From contig WRBJ01000001.1 in the NCBI GenBank assembly GCA_009784615.1, positions 1 through 64,000 on the forward strand: DNA of 64,000 nucleotides, written 5' to 3'. A program made the translations under genes and the position numbers. The notes under the pieces are model-generated. The model made no database searches. It was given only the letters and a program-made list of their open reading frames with translations, and was not told the DNA's origin. The number at the start of each line of letters is the position of its first letter. The first letter of the stretch is position 1. Source of the stretch: Defluviitaleaceae bacterium. Lineage in GTDB: Bacteria; Bacillota; Clostridia; Lachnospirales; WRAX01. Positions 52,287-61,451 of this stretch are shown one piece after another.

Positions 52287-53806
52287 AGCACGAGATGATT
52301 TTGGTTATGGATTTTGGTGGGCAGTATAAAGAGCTTATTGCACGTGGTGTTCGTACAAATGGTGTATATTCTGAAATACGACCGGGAAGTTTTACGGCAG
52401 AAAAGATTAAGGAATTAGCACCAATAGGGATAATTTTGACGGGTGGTCCAAAAAGCGTTTATTTGGAGGATAGCTACCTTTGCGACCCCGAAATTTTTAC
52501 ACTAGGCATACCTGTTTTGGGGATTTGCTATGGCATGCAGATGATGGTGCATATGCTTGGCGGCAAGGTTTCGTCGGGCGATGTTGGCGAATATGGGCAG
52601 GTTGATGTGTTGTCAATTGGTGTGTCAAAGTTATTACCGCAAGGCAATTTTAAAGCTCTAATGAGCCACCGTGATAGTGTTGCGGAATTGCCGCAAGGCT
52701 TCATAACGACAGCCAAAACCGACCATTGCATAGCCGCAATTGAAAATGATGCGAAAAAATTATACGGGCTGCAATTTCATCCCGAAACAGATTTAACAGC
52801 GGGCGGCAAGGAGGTTTTGCGGCGTTTTTTAATGGATATATGCGGAGCAAGCGGCGATTACGAGCTAAAAGGCTATGAAGAAGAAAAGATTGATGAAATA
52901 CGTGCCGCTGTAGGTGATGGTGAGCGTGTGTTGCTTGCGCTTTCGGGTGGTGTGGATAGTTCTGTTTGTGCGGCTTTATTATCCCGTGCTATACCTGGCA
53001 GGCTTGATTGCATTTTTGTTGACCACGGCTTTATGCGACACGGTGAGCCAGACGCTATAGAAGCCGCTTTTGCAAATGATAATATAAATTTTGTACGTAT
53101 TGATGCTTCGGCACGTTTTCTTGAGAAGTTAGTGGGCGTAGAAGACCCCGAAGCCAAACGAAAAATTATTGGACACGAGTTTATTGCCGTTTTTGAAGAA
53201 GAAGCGAAAAAACTAGGTGATGTGCAATATTTTGCACAAGGCACAATTTATCCCGATATTGTGGAAAGCGGTGGCGAATACGGTGCTGTCATCAAAAGTC
53301 ATCACAATGTGGGTGGCTTGCCTGAAAAACTGGGCTTTAAACAGGTTATAGAGCCGCTTGCGGGTTTGTTTAAGGACGAAGTGCGTGCTTTGGGCGCACA
53401 GCTCGGTCTGCCTGAAAACATCGTATACCGTCAGCCATTCCCAGGTCCTGGTCTTGCCATACGCTGTATAGGTGAGCTAACCCGTGAAAAACTTGACATT
53501 TTGCGTACCGCAGATTATATCACGACGCAAGAAATTGAAGCAAACCTTGACCCAAAACCCGCCCAATATTTTTGCGTGTTAACCAACACCAAAAGCGTGG
53601 GCGTAAAAGGTGATGCCCGCACATATGACCCCGTAATAGCCGTGCGTGCCGTAACCACCCAAGACTTTATGACTGCCGAATATTTCCATATCCCCCACGA
53701 CATATTAATGCGAATTTCACAACGCATTACCCGTGAAATAAAAGGAGTATCCCGGGTTGTTTATGACATTACATCAAAGCCACCGGGTACTGTGGAGTGG
53801 GAATGA
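52283..53806 (+). CDS. guaA: GMP synthase (glutamine-hydrolysing)
   Basis: A 507-residue enzyme that converts XMP to GMP. The N-terminal class I glutaminase (residues 1-190) has an intact triad: GICYGMQMM and FHPETD. The ATP pyrophosphatase domain starts at VLLALSGGVDSSVCAALL, and the dimerisation domain ends RVVYDITSKPPGTVEWE. Length is normal. It makes a useful contrast to pyrG, whose homologous glutaminase is inactive. The start overlaps dapF (ATGA). Confidence 0.96.
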   Translation: MKHEMILVMDFGGQYKELIARGVRTNGVYSEIRPGSFTAEKIKELAPIGIILTGGPKSVYLEDSYLCDPEIFTLGIPVLGICYGMQMMVHMLGGKVSSGDVGEYGQVDVLSIGVSKLLPQGNFKALMSHRDSVAELPQGFITTAKTDHCIAAIENDAKKLYGLQFHPETDLTAGGKEVLRRFLMDICGASGDYELKGYEEEKIDEIRAAVGDGERVLLALSGGVDSSVCAALLSRAIPGRLDCIFVDHGFMRHGEPDAIEAAFANDNINFVRIDASARFLEKLVGVEDPEAKRKIIGHEFIAVFEEEAKKLGDVQYFAQGTIYPDIVESGGEYGAVIKSHHNVGGLPEKLGFKQVIEPLAGLFKDEVRALGAQLGLPENIVYRQPFPGPGLAIRCIGELTREKLDILRTADYITTQEIEANLDPKPAQYFCVLTNTKSVGVKGDARTYDPVIAVRAVTTQDFMTAEYFHIPHDILMRISQRITREIKGVSRVVYDITSKPPGTVEWE

Positions 53807-53819
53807 TGGAGGAAAATAT

Positions 53820-53876
53820 ATGACGAAAAATGAGATATTGTAGGTCTTTGACATTGCGATTGAAAAGGCTTTCAAT
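53820..53876 (+). other. In-frame extension with an amber codon before the TIR-like gene
   Basis: An ATG at 53820 has an ideal GGAGG ribosome site, but codon 8 is TAG (53841-53843). Past it the frame continues without interruption into the TIR-like gene, encoding VFDIAIEKAFN, which reads like real helical sequence. A CAG-to-TAG change of a former Gln codon is one simple origin. Confidence 0.7.
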
Positions 53877-54527
53877 GTGACGGAAGAAACATATAAGGAT
53901 GCTGTATGTGCAGTTGAAAATGTCAAATTAGTCGTGCAAAAATATGTTCCTCAGTATAATGGTTATCTCATAAAGCTAGTTAATAAGTATGTATCCGAAA
54001 ACGATTATAAATCTTTGCCTAGACTTACTTCAGTATTGTCAGAAATTAGAGAAGGAATTAATAAATATATGTCCCAAGAAATATCCAAAAGTGATAAAGT
54101 ATTTATTGTGCATGGTCATAATGAAGCGATGAAGTTGGCTGTTAGTGGTATTGTATCAAAACTAGGTTTAACACCTATAATTTTGCACGAGCAAACCGAC
54201 AAAGGACAAACAATAATTGAGAAATTTGAAAAACATTCCGAAGATGTAAGTTTTGCGATTGTACTTTTATCTGCAGATGACAAAATGGAAAGCGGAGATA
54301 AAAGGGCAAGACAAAATGTCATTTTAGAATTAGGATATTTTTTCGGAAAACTTGGACGGCAGAACGTAGTAGCTCTGAAAGATACTTCAGAAACAGTCGA
54401 GCTTCCTTCCGACACAATAGGCATACTTTATAAACAATATGATTGTGCAAATGGTGCTTGGCGGTTTGAATTAGCCAAAGAACTAAAAGCGGCTGGATTT
54501 GATGTTGACGCAAATAAACTTATTTAG
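53877..54527 (+). CDS. TIR-like nucleotide-binding domain protein
   Basis: A 216-residue protein (from the GTG at 53877). A helical N-terminal part (residues 1-75) is followed by a TIR-like domain of the PF10137/Cap12 type: KVFIVHGHNEAMKLAVSGIV, LHEQTDKGQTIIEKFE, FAIVLLSADD and the putative catalytic Glu in RQNVILELGYFFGKLGR. Related domains hydrolyse NAD or act as immune effectors; here no partner gene is seen. It lies just after guaA. An amber codon in the upstream extension makes the N-terminus uncertain, and the gene may be decaying. Confidence 0.82.
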   Translation: MTEETYKDAVCAVENVKLVVQKYVPQYNGYLIKLVNKYVSENDYKSLPRLTSVLSEIREGINKYMSQEISKSDKVFIVHGHNEAMKLAVSGIVSKLGLTPIILHEQTDKGQTIIEKFEKHSEDVSFAIVLLSADDKMESGDKRARQNVILELGYFFGKLGRQNVVALKDTSETVELPSDTIGILYKQYDCANGAWRFELAKELKAAGFDVDANKLI

Positions 54528-54585
54528 AAACATAAATCCAAAAGCCTAAAATCGGATAAAGTGAGGAAGTAGGATTTTACAATTA

Positions 54586-54612
54586 CAGGGCGACAATATG
54601 TTGTCCTTTTTT
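54586..54612 (+). terminator. Terminator after the TIR-like gene
   Basis: A seven-pair stem (GGGCGAC with GTTGTCC, two G-T pairs) followed by a run of T. Confidence 0.75.
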
Positions 54613-54620
54613 GTTTTTGG

Positions 54621-54648
54621 TTGATTTTGAGGTAAAGTGTGGTATACT
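54621..54648 (+). promoter_or_regulatory. Promoter of the M16C peptidase gene
   Basis: TTGATT (54621-54626) and TGG-TATACT (54643-54648) with a 16-base spacer. Confidence 0.65.
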
Positions 54649-54668
54649 ATAAATGAGGAGCTGATTGT

Positions 54669-57545
54669 TTGGAAAATTATAGATTGATAGAGCAGGTGGA
54701 TTTGGCACATATTGGTTGTGTTGGGTGGCTGTACGAGCATTTATCGGGTGCACAGGTTTTGCATTTGGCAAGCGATGATGATAATAAGGTGTTTAGTGTG
54801 GCTTTTAAAACGCCGCCTGTGGATGATACAGGCATTGCGCATATAATGGAGCATTGCGTGCTTGCGGGTAGTCGCAAATATCCTTTAAAAGACCCATTTA
54901 TGCAGCTTGCTAACAGTTCGTTGTATACTTTTTTAAATGCACTTACCTATCCTGACAAAACCGTTTATCCAATTGCGTCGGCAAATGATGCGGATTTTAT
55001 GAATTTGATGGATGTTTATTTGGATGCAGTGTTTTTTCCTATGGTATATGAGCGTGAGTTTTCGCTATGGCAAGAGGGGTGGCATTATAGGCTAGAAGAT
55101 GACGAGCTAAAGTATAATGGAGTTGTTTATAACGAGATGAAGGGAGCTTTTAGCGACCCTTATCGTGTGCTGTTTTCGGCTTTGGATAAAGAATTATTCG
55201 CCGATAGCATATATTGTTTTGAATCGGGCGGCGACCCAAAAGCTATACCGCAAATTGACTATAAGTATTTTATTGATTTTCATAAAGAACATTATCGTCC
55301 CGAAAATGCATTTATTTATTTTTATGGTGATATGGATATTGAGGATTGCTTTAGAAAGTTAGACGAGGGCTATTTATCAAAATTTGATAAAATAGGCATT
55401 ACTATTGATATTAAGCCGCAACCTGTGCTTGATACGCCAATTTTTGTAGAATGTGAATATTCTGTAGCAGATGAAGATGCACTTGAAGATAATTACATGG
55501 CGGTTAGCTTTGTTTTTTCTCCTGATATGCCTGCACTTGATGTGTCGGCATTTAAGGTTTTGAATTATATTTTGATGAATACTGCCGCTTCACCATTATA
55601 TAAAGCAATGGTAGAAGCCGAAATTGGTGAAGATATTGCTGGGCAGTTTTCGCAGGATACAATGCACGCCAGCTGGGGTATTTCTATGTGCAACGCCACC
55701 ATCACAACGGCTGAATTTAAAGAGTTTTTGGAAAATGCTCTTGCTAAAATTGCCGCAGATGGTTTAAGCTCAGATTTTGTGGGTGCTTGTCTTAATTTTC
55801 TTGAATTTCAAGCCAAAGAAGAAGATTATGGTGCAAGCAATCCAAAAGGACTTGTATATAATATGCGCTCGCTTGGCAGTTGGTTATACAAAAAAACGCC
55901 TTGGGAGAGGCTTAACGGCATTTTACATTTAGAACAAATTCGTGAAAATGCAAAAACATCAGGATATTTTGAGAGGCTTATTCAAAAATATTTGCTAGAT
56001 AATACACATTGTGGATATGGCATTATAAAGCCTGTTTTGCATTTGGATGATAAAAAAGAAGAAATTATCGCAGAAAAATTATCGCAAATTAAGGCGCAAA
56101 TGACGGATAATGATTTGTCGCAAATAGAGCGTAATATGGCAGAATTAAAGGCTTTTCAAGAAACGCCCGATACACCGGAAGTTTTGGCGATGATGCCATC
56201 TTTATGCGTTTCTGACATCAAGCCGCAAATCGAAGTTGTGTCGTTGGAGGCTAAAGAAGTAGGCGGGACAAAGCTACTGTATTCGCCATTAGAAACCAAT
56301 GATATAATCTATACAACAATGCTATTTGATATGTCGGCATTGCCGCAAAACTTATTGCCTGTAGCAAATATTTTGCAATATATGCTGGCAAATGTAGCAA
56401 CAAAAAATTATGACACTGTTGGCATTACGCAAGAAATTAAGAGCAATCTAGGCGGTCTTGGCTTTTCCACAGATGTAAGTAATAAATCAGCAAATGATTT
56501 TTCGCCTCAGGCAATTGTTTCTGCAAAATTTTTAAGTCAAAATACCAATAAAATGTTTTACATTATTGATGAAATTTTGCATAACTCATTGTTTAACGAT
56601 AAAAGCCAAGTGCGTAATTACTTGCTTGAAATGAAGGCGGCGATGGACGATAATATTTTAACAAGCGGTACAACAGTTGCAATAATGCGTGCTGGTACTT
56701 ATTTTTCGGCGGCAGCGGCTTATCAAGATGCTGTCAGCGGCTTGGGTTCTTACGATTATTTAAAGGAATTGCTAGATAATTTTGACACACGCTTTGAAGG
56801 TTTGCAAACGGATTTGCAACAAACCGCAAAATACATTTACAACAAAAACAATGCCCAATATAGCATAGTAGCCAATGAAAAACTGTATGAAAAATTTGCA
56901 AAAGGCCTTTGTGATTTTAACAATGGGCTTCTTGGTGATACGGTTGCAAAATCAGAATTTCCTTTAATTGTCACGCCGAAAAATGAAGGCTTTATTACCG
57001 CTTCAAAAGTACAGTATGTGGCACTAGCGGCAGATTATTTTGCCGATGGTTTTGCATATGAAGGCGGATTGAGGGTGCTTGGCAAAATTTTAGATAATTA
57101 TTTGTATGAAGAAATACGTGCAAAAGGCGGCGCATATGGCTGTGGTTGCGCTTTTGGCGTACGTGGCGGTATGTTTATGTACAGCTACCGCGACCCGCAA
57201 ATGGAAGGCACGCTTGATGTGTTTAGAGCCACCGCAAACTATATCCGCAATCTTGAGCTTGCCGATAACGAGATTGAGAATTATATAATTGGAACAATTA
57301 GGGGGTTCGACCGCCCTGCAACCAATGCGCAAAAGGGCTTTATGGCGGCAAGCAACTATATTTTGGGGTGGACGGACGAAATGCGTCAAAAAGAACGTGA
57401 TGAAATATTAGGAACAAACCTTGCGAAAATACGCTCTTTTGCCGACCTATTAGATAAAGCGGTGGCACAAAACAACATATGCGCCGTTGGCTCTGCTGCC
57501 GCAATTGACGGTAAGTCGATTTTTGGAAATATTAGAAGAATATAA
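54669..57545 (+). CDS. Insulinase-like peptidase, M16C (presequence-protease type)
   Basis: A 958-residue zinc metallopeptidase. The inverted HxxEH motif is in AHIMEHCVLAGSRKYPLKDPF near residue 57, with the distal Glu region in YNGVVYNEMKGAF near residue 150. Four M16 domains are expected; the last contains GGAYGCGCAFG and YRDPQMEGTLDVFRAT. Such enzymes degrade oligopeptides inside a closed chamber. The TTG start follows GAGGAG. It is monocistronic or leads the operon with the GyrI-like and pdp genes. Confidence 0.93.
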   Translation: MENYRLIEQVDLAHIGCVGWLYEHLSGAQVLHLASDDDNKVFSVAFKTPPVDDTGIAHIMEHCVLAGSRKYPLKDPFMQLANSSLYTFLNALTYPDKTVYPIASANDADFMNLMDVYLDAVFFPMVYEREFSLWQEGWHYRLEDDELKYNGVVYNEMKGAFSDPYRVLFSALDKELFADSIYCFESGGDPKAIPQIDYKYFIDFHKEHYRPENAFIYFYGDMDIEDCFRKLDEGYLSKFDKIGITIDIKPQPVLDTPIFVECEYSVADEDALEDNYMAVSFVFSPDMPALDVSAFKVLNYILMNTAASPLYKAMVEAEIGEDIAGQFSQDTMHASWGISMCNATITTAEFKEFLENALAKIAADGLSSDFVGACLNFLEFQAKEEDYGASNPKGLVYNMRSLGSWLYKKTPWERLNGILHLEQIRENAKTSGYFERLIQKYLLDNTHCGYGIIKPVLHLDDKKEEIIAEKLSQIKAQMTDNDLSQIERNMAELKAFQETPDTPEVLAMMPSLCVSDIKPQIEVVSLEAKEVGGTKLLYSPLETNDIIYTTMLFDMSALPQNLLPVANILQYMLANVATKNYDTVGITQEIKSNLGGLGFSTDVSNKSANDFSPQAIVSAKFLSQNTNKMFYIIDEILHNSLFNDKSQVRNYLLEMKAAMDDNILTSGTTVAIMRAGTYFSAAAAYQDAVSGLGSYDYLKELLDNFDTRFEGLQTDLQQTAKYIYNKNNAQYSIVANEKLYEKFAKGLCDFNNGLLGDTVAKSEFPLIVTPKNEGFITASKVQYVALAADYFADGFAYEGGLRVLGKILDNYLYEEIRAKGGAYGCGCAFGVRGGMFMYSYRDPQMEGTLDVFRATANYIRNLELADNEIENYIIGTIRGFDRPATNAQKGFMAASNYILGWTDEMRQKERDEILGTNLAKIRSFADLLDKAVAQNNICAVGSAAAIDGKSIFGNIRRI

Positions 57546-57564
57546 ATTTTAAAAAGAGGGATTT

Positions 57565-58188
57565 ATGTTGGACTTTAAAAAAACACAAAAGGAGCTATAC
57601 CAACCAAAGACCACACCGTCTATTGTTGATGTACCGACAATGAAATTCATCACAATAGACGGTTATGGCGACCCCAACACATCACCGCAATATGCCGATG
57701 CTGTGCAAATTTTGTATGGAATTGCGTACTCTATTAAGATGAACAATAAACATATTTTGGAATATGTCGTGCCGCCTTTGGAAGGCTTTTGGAGCGTTGC
57801 AGACGCAAGTTTTAAAAGCGGCACACCAATTTTAGATAAATCCAAATTTATATGGACAATGGCTATACGTCAACCCGATTTTGTAAACGAAGAAATTTTT
57901 GAAGGGGCAAAAATCTCACTCGCCAAAAAGAAACCTAATTTAGACACTTCGGCAGTACGTTTGCAGGAAATAACCGAAGGTTTGTGTGTGCAAATAATGC
58001 ATTTAGGCTCGTATGATGACGAACCTAAAACAATAACTGTTATGGACGATTACGCCACTGCACAGGGTTATTTAATTGATATGACAAACGGGCGCAGACA
58101 TCACGAAATATACATATCAGACCCACGAAAAACCGCGCCGCAAAAATTAAAAACAATACTACGACATCCAATTAAAAAAGGAGAGTAA
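57565..58188 (+). CDS. GyrI-like small-molecule-binding domain protein
   Basis: A 207-residue protein of the GyrI/SOUL-like class: MLDFKKTQKELYQPKTTPSIVDVP then MKFITIDGYGDPN, and a C-terminal part with VQIMHLGSYDDEPKTI and RRHHEIYISDPRKT. The domain binds or hydrolyses small ligands in relatives. No helix-turn-helix is fused, so it is not itself a regulator. It follows the M16C gene by about 20 bases and precedes pdp by four. Confidence 0.88.
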   Translation: MLDFKKTQKELYQPKTTPSIVDVPTMKFITIDGYGDPNTSPQYADAVQILYGIAYSIKMNNKHILEYVVPPLEGFWSVADASFKSGTPILDKSKFIWTMAIRQPDFVNEEIFEGAKISLAKKKPNLDTSAVRLQEITEGLCVQIMHLGSYDDEPKTITVMDDYATAQGYLIDMTNGRRHHEIYISDPRKTAPQKLKTILRHPIKKGE

Positions 58189-58191
58189 AAT

Positions 58192-59433
58192 ATGCGTATT
58201 TTCGATATTTTGGACAAAAAGAAAAATGGCGTAACATTAAGCGAAGCAGAAATTCGTTTTGCAGTAAACGGTTTCAGCTCTGGCGAGGTTAGTGAAGGAC
58301 AAATGGCGGCACTTTTAATGGCGGTCTGCATAAACGGGCTAAACCGTGAAGAAACTGCATATTTAACAATGGCAATGGCAGATAGCGGCGATGTGCTGGA
58401 TGTATCGGGCATAACACGCCCTGTTGCAGATAAACATTCAACAGGCGGTGTTGGCGACAAATTAACCCTAACCGTAGGGCCAATGGTTGCCGCCTGCGGT
58501 GTTGCAATGGCTAAAATGAGCGGACGTGCATTAGGACACACAGGCGGCACAATAGACAAACTAGAAACCATACCGGGCTTTGTTTGCGACCTAACAAATA
58601 CTGATTTTATGCGTATTTTAGAGGATGTTGGCATAGTGATTGCCTCACAAACTGCCAACCTGGCTCCTGCTGACAAAATTATCTATGCCTTGCGGGATAA
58701 AACCGCCACGGTGGACAGTATTCCGTTAATTGCCGCAAGCGTGATGAGCAAAAAAATAGCCGCAGGCGCAAACACAATAGTGCTTGATGTTAAGGTAGGC
58801 AATGGTGCTTTTATGAAAACCCACGAAGAAGCCCGTCAATTAGCGCAGGTTATGGTAGATATTGGGCGTGATTGTGGCCGCAATATGTCCGCCGTCATCA
58901 CAGCAATGGACGCACCGCTTGGCTATGCCGTGGGCAACGCAAGCGAGGTTGCAGAAGCCGTTGATGTGTTGCGTGGCGAAGGCCCCGAGGATATTCGCAT
59001 ACTTTCCATAGAACTTACCGCACAAATTTTGGTGCAAGCCTTAAAAATAGATGAGGAAACCGCCCGCAAAAAAGCTCAAGACTGCATTGACGATGGGTCT
59101 GCTTTTGATAGGCTTTTGCGTATGGTGATAGCACAAGACGGCGATTTATCAGCGATATCTGATTGGTATGCAGACAAGCCGATGATGGAGGTAAAATCGC
59201 CTAAAACAGGCTATATATCAGCAATGGACGGGCAAATATGCGGTCACGCTTCTCGTATGGTAGACGACATATTATTTATTAAAAAAACAGGCGATTATGT
59301 AGAAAAAGGCGAAGCTATAGCGCAGATATATGGCGAAAACTTGCAACCTAGCATAGACCTGATAACCACCGCCTATACCTTTGCTGACGCAAAACCTACC
59401 CAAACCTCGCTGATATATGAGATTATACGATAA
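58192..59433 (+). CDS. pdp: Pyrimidine-nucleoside phosphorylase
   Basis: A 413-residue enzyme that cleaves thymidine, uridine and deoxyuridine to base plus (deoxy)ribose-1-phosphate. Signatures are DKHSTGGVGDKLTLTVGPMVAA, KMSGRALGHTGGTIDKLE (phosphate binding) and AASVMSKKIAAGANTIVLDVKVGNGAFM. Length and order match the Firmicutes Pdp. The closely related thymidine phosphorylase DeoA is an alternative name. GGAG precedes the ATG. Confidence 0.94.
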   Translation: MRIFDILDKKKNGVTLSEAEIRFAVNGFSSGEVSEGQMAALLMAVCINGLNREETAYLTMAMADSGDVLDVSGITRPVADKHSTGGVGDKLTLTVGPMVAACGVAMAKMSGRALGHTGGTIDKLETIPGFVCDLTNTDFMRILEDVGIVIASQTANLAPADKIIYALRDKTATVDSIPLIAASVMSKKIAAGANTIVLDVKVGNGAFMKTHEEARQLAQVMVDIGRDCGRNMSAVITAMDAPLGYAVGNASEVAEAVDVLRGEGPEDIRILSIELTAQILVQALKIDEETARKKAQDCIDDGSAFDRLLRMVIAQDGDLSAISDWYADKPMMEVKSPKTGYISAMDGQICGHASRMVDDILFIKKTGDYVEKGEAIAQIYGENLQPSIDLITTAYTFADAKPTQTSLIYEIIR

Positions 59434-59436
59434 AAT

Positions 59437-59597
59437 CATCAAGCCCGAAGTATTATTCCGACTGGATTGCTTCGGGCTTGATGTGTATTGGTTTAGGTAT
59501 GTGGTAGCCCTCGCAATGACGGAGTATAGAAGGGTAACCGTCATTGCGAGGGACGTTCCTACGATAAGATGGGTAGTGAACCCCGAAGCAATCCAGT
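59437..59597 (-). repeat. Dispersed palindromic repeat, copy C (complete, with terminal inverted repeats)
   Basis: The core 59461-59576 is the reverse complement of copy A. It is bounded by inverted ends ACTGGATTGCTTCGGG (59461-59476) and CCCGAAGCAATCCAGT (to 59597). Its centre holds the CCTCGCAATGACGG hairpin. A further 14-base stem, CATCAAGCCCGAAG (59437-59450) with CTTCGGGCTTGATG (59470-59483), overlaps the left end right after the pdp stop. It encodes no protein. The ends suggest a MITE-like element. Confidence 0.85.
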
Positions 59598-59659
59598 TAG
59601 CTCGTTATCAATAACTTGAAGTATATTCGACAAGATTAAACAATAAATAAAAAAAGACC

Positions 59660-59688
59660 TTGACAAAGTTAGGTAAATGGTATATGAT
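59660..59688 (+). promoter_or_regulatory. Promoter of the structured RNA
   Basis: TTGACA (59660-59665) and TATGAT (59683-59688) with a 17-base spacer. Transcription would start near 59695. Confidence 0.8.
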
Positions 59689-59694
59689 GGTATT

Positions 59695-59888
59695 GCCACT
59701 CGCTCCGAAGAAACGGACGGGAATAAGAAAACGCTTGTCGGGTGGGGTTTCCCTAACAAAGTCAACCCACCACGACAAGCACCATTCCCAGTCCAAAGAC
59801 CTAAGTGTAGATTAACACACTTCAGGTCTATTTGTCAAGCACATCTTAAAATATTTAAAAACAATACCCCAATAGGAGGTATTTTTTT
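59695..59888 (+). ncRNA. Putative structured non-coding RNA of about 190 bases
   Basis: No gene lies between a strong promoter and a terminator here. The transcript would fold as follows: GGAC (59715-59718) with GTCC (59791-59794), GGGAAT (59719-59724) with ATTCCC (59784-59789), GCTTGTCG (59733-59740) with CGACAAGC (59773-59780), and GGTGGG (59741-59746) with CCCACC (59766-59771). A second hairpin pairs 59797-59808 with 59817-59829 (one bulge). It ends in the terminator at 59863-59888. It has a 6S-like rod shape, but I do not recognise the family. Confidence 0.65.
59863..59888 (+). terminator. Terminator of the structured RNA
   Basis: AATACCCC and GGAGGTATT form a stem with one bulged A and an AATA loop, followed by a run of T. 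Confidence 0.8.
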
Positions 59889-60003
59889 ATTCAAAGAAAA
59901 ATAAATGGTAAAAAAGTTTTTTGCACTTCCTCAAACTTTCGTAAATTAATTGCGTATATGTTATCAAAGCAAGAAATTTTTACGAAAAAAAGGAGTGTTT
60001 GTT

Positions 60004-60570
60004 ATGAATCACGACCCAAATAGCGGTATTGATAAGAGCGATTATACACGTGATAATCGAGCAGAAGCACCAACACCTGCCGCGCCGCCTGTTCCACCGC
60101 CACCGCCTTATTATGGCGGATACCACGGTTACCCTGTAATTAAAAAACCAAGCCGTTTTATATTGTTTATATTGGCTTGTATCCCTGGTTTGGGACATAT
60201 GTATATGGGACTAATACGTCGTGGGCTGTTTTATCTTTCCGCCACTGCATTTACAATATTTATGACGGTGGTTGCGGGGATGAACTTTTGGATTTTAACG
60301 CCGCTTACATCATTTGCAATTTTGGCTGTTTATGCCGTGGCGTTTTTTGAATCATTATCCATACGCCGTGATTTTGTTATGGGTAAAGAGGTTGTAGACC
60401 GTTTGCCTGCGTTTGTTGCAGGTAAAGGCTTTGTGCCGATAATTGCTCTTGCGGCTCTTGCTGTATTTGCAATTGGCTTTTTGGCATCGCTTACTTGGCA
60501 GGGTTGGATAATTATCATTTTGATAGCTGTTTTATGCGCCGTGCTGTTTTCACGCAAAAAAACAAAATAG
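60004..60570 (+). CDS. Small proline-rich membrane protein
   Basis: A 188-residue protein. A soluble N-terminus rich in Ala and Pro (residues 20-45, ending in a YYGGYHGYP stretch) is followed by about four to five membrane segments from residue 55 on. The first membrane pair, FILACIPGLGHMYMGLIRRGLFYLSA, resembles the G-x-G-x-x-Y-x-G pattern of TM2-like domains. AAAGGAG precedes the ATG at 60004; earlier in-frame starts lack one. Function unknown. Confidence 0.78.
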   Translation: MNHDPNSGIDKSDYTRDNRAEAPTPAAPPVPPPPPYYGGYHGYPVIKKPSRFILFILACIPGLGHMYMGLIRRGLFYLSATAFTIFMTVVAGMNFWILTPLTSFAILAVYAVAFFESLSIRRDFVMGKEVVDRLPAFVAGKGFVPIIALAALAVFAIGFLASLTWQGWIIIILIAVLCAVLFSRKKTK

Positions 60571-60587
60571 TCTTTAATAGACTCGGA

Positions 60588-60618
60588 CAAATCTTGCCAT
60601 TGCAAGATTTGTTTTTTT
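60588..60618 (+). terminator. Terminator of the small membrane protein gene
   Basis: A perfect ten-base stem (CAAATCTTGC and its complement) with loop CATT, followed by seven T. Confidence 0.92.
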
Positions 60619-60670
60619 ATGTTATAATATCTGTTTGATAGGATAGAAGCAATCAAAAGGCGGTAATTAA

Positions 60671-61444
60671 ATGGGAAGAATTATTTCAATTGCAAATCAA
60701 AAAGGCGGTGTTGGCAAAACAACCACGGCTATTAATTTGTCTGCGGCTTTGGCAGAAGCAGGCAAAAAGGTGCTTGTGATAGATTTTGACCCACAAGCCA
60801 ATACCACAAGCGGGCTTGGATTAGATAAACGCAACGTGGATGCGTCCATATACGAGCTGTTGTTAGGAGAAAAACGCACGGACGAAGCAATACATAAAAC
60901 TTTAGTTAAAAATTTATATATAATGCCAGCGAAAGTAGAGCTTGCAGGGGCAGAAATAGAGCTTATTGACTTTGCCGACCGCGAGCATATATTAAAGCGT
61001 ATTTTGGTTGATTTAAAATATGTTTACGACTTTATTTTTATTGACTGCCCGCCGTCTTTAAACATATTGACGGTTAATGCCCTAACGGCTTCTGATACGG
61101 TTTTGGTGCCTATACAATGCGAATATTTTGCTCTTGAAGGGCTTAGTCAATTGATGTACACCATCAATTTAATACAAGGCAGGCTTAACAAGCGTTTGGC
61201 TATAGAAGGTGTTGTTTTTACGATGTATGACCCCCGCACAAATTTGTCGTCAGAAGTTGTAGAAGAAGTTAAAAAACACTTGCCAGATAATATTTATAAG
61301 ACGATTATACCACGTAGTGTTCGATTAAGCGAGGCACCGAGCCACGGTTTGCCAATTACTATGTATGACGCAAAATCGAAAGGTGCGACGGCGTATAAAG
61401 CATTGGCACAGGAAGTTATTAACAAGAAAGTGATTGGGGGATGA
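60671..61444 (+). CDS. parA: ParA/Soj chromosome-partitioning ATPase
   Basis: A 257-residue deviant-Walker ATPase. Residues 9-20 hold [29 protein letters not shown] is Walker A' associated, and [12 protein letters not shown] is Walker B. It binds DNA nonspecifically and works with ParB to separate origins; in sporulating Firmicutes it is called Soj. It is followed immediately by parB. The pair usually lies close to the chromosomal origin, but dnaA and dnaN are not in this window. Confidence 0.95.
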   Translation: MGRIISIANQKGGVGKTTTAINLSAALAEAGKKVLVIDFDPQANTTSGLGLDKRNVDASIYELLLGEKRTDEAIHKTLVKNLYIMPAKVELAGAEIELIDFADREHILKRILVDLKYVYDFIFIDCPPSLNILTVNALTASDTVLVPIQCEYFALEGLSQLMYTINLIQGRLNKRLAIEGVVFTMYDPRTNLSSEVVEEVKKHLPDNIYKTIIPRSVRLSEAPSHGLPITMYDAKSKGATAYKALAQEVINKKVIGG

Positions 61445-61451
61445 TACTACA

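Noticed and set aside
53841-53843. TAG read as an amino acid genome-wide
   Set aside because: TAG ends other genes here normally (for example the SLH gene at 37376-37378 and the 60004-60570 gene), so general recoding is unlikely.
59695-59888. Cobalamin riboswitch or T-box for the structured RNA
   Set aside because: Short matches (GCCACT, GGGTGG) occur, but the conserved B12 box and the T-box antiterminator sequence are missing.
59677-59904. 75-codon ORF across the structured RNA
   Set aside because: Its ATG lies inside the promoter, with no ribosome site, and the bases are explained better by the RNA stems and terminator.
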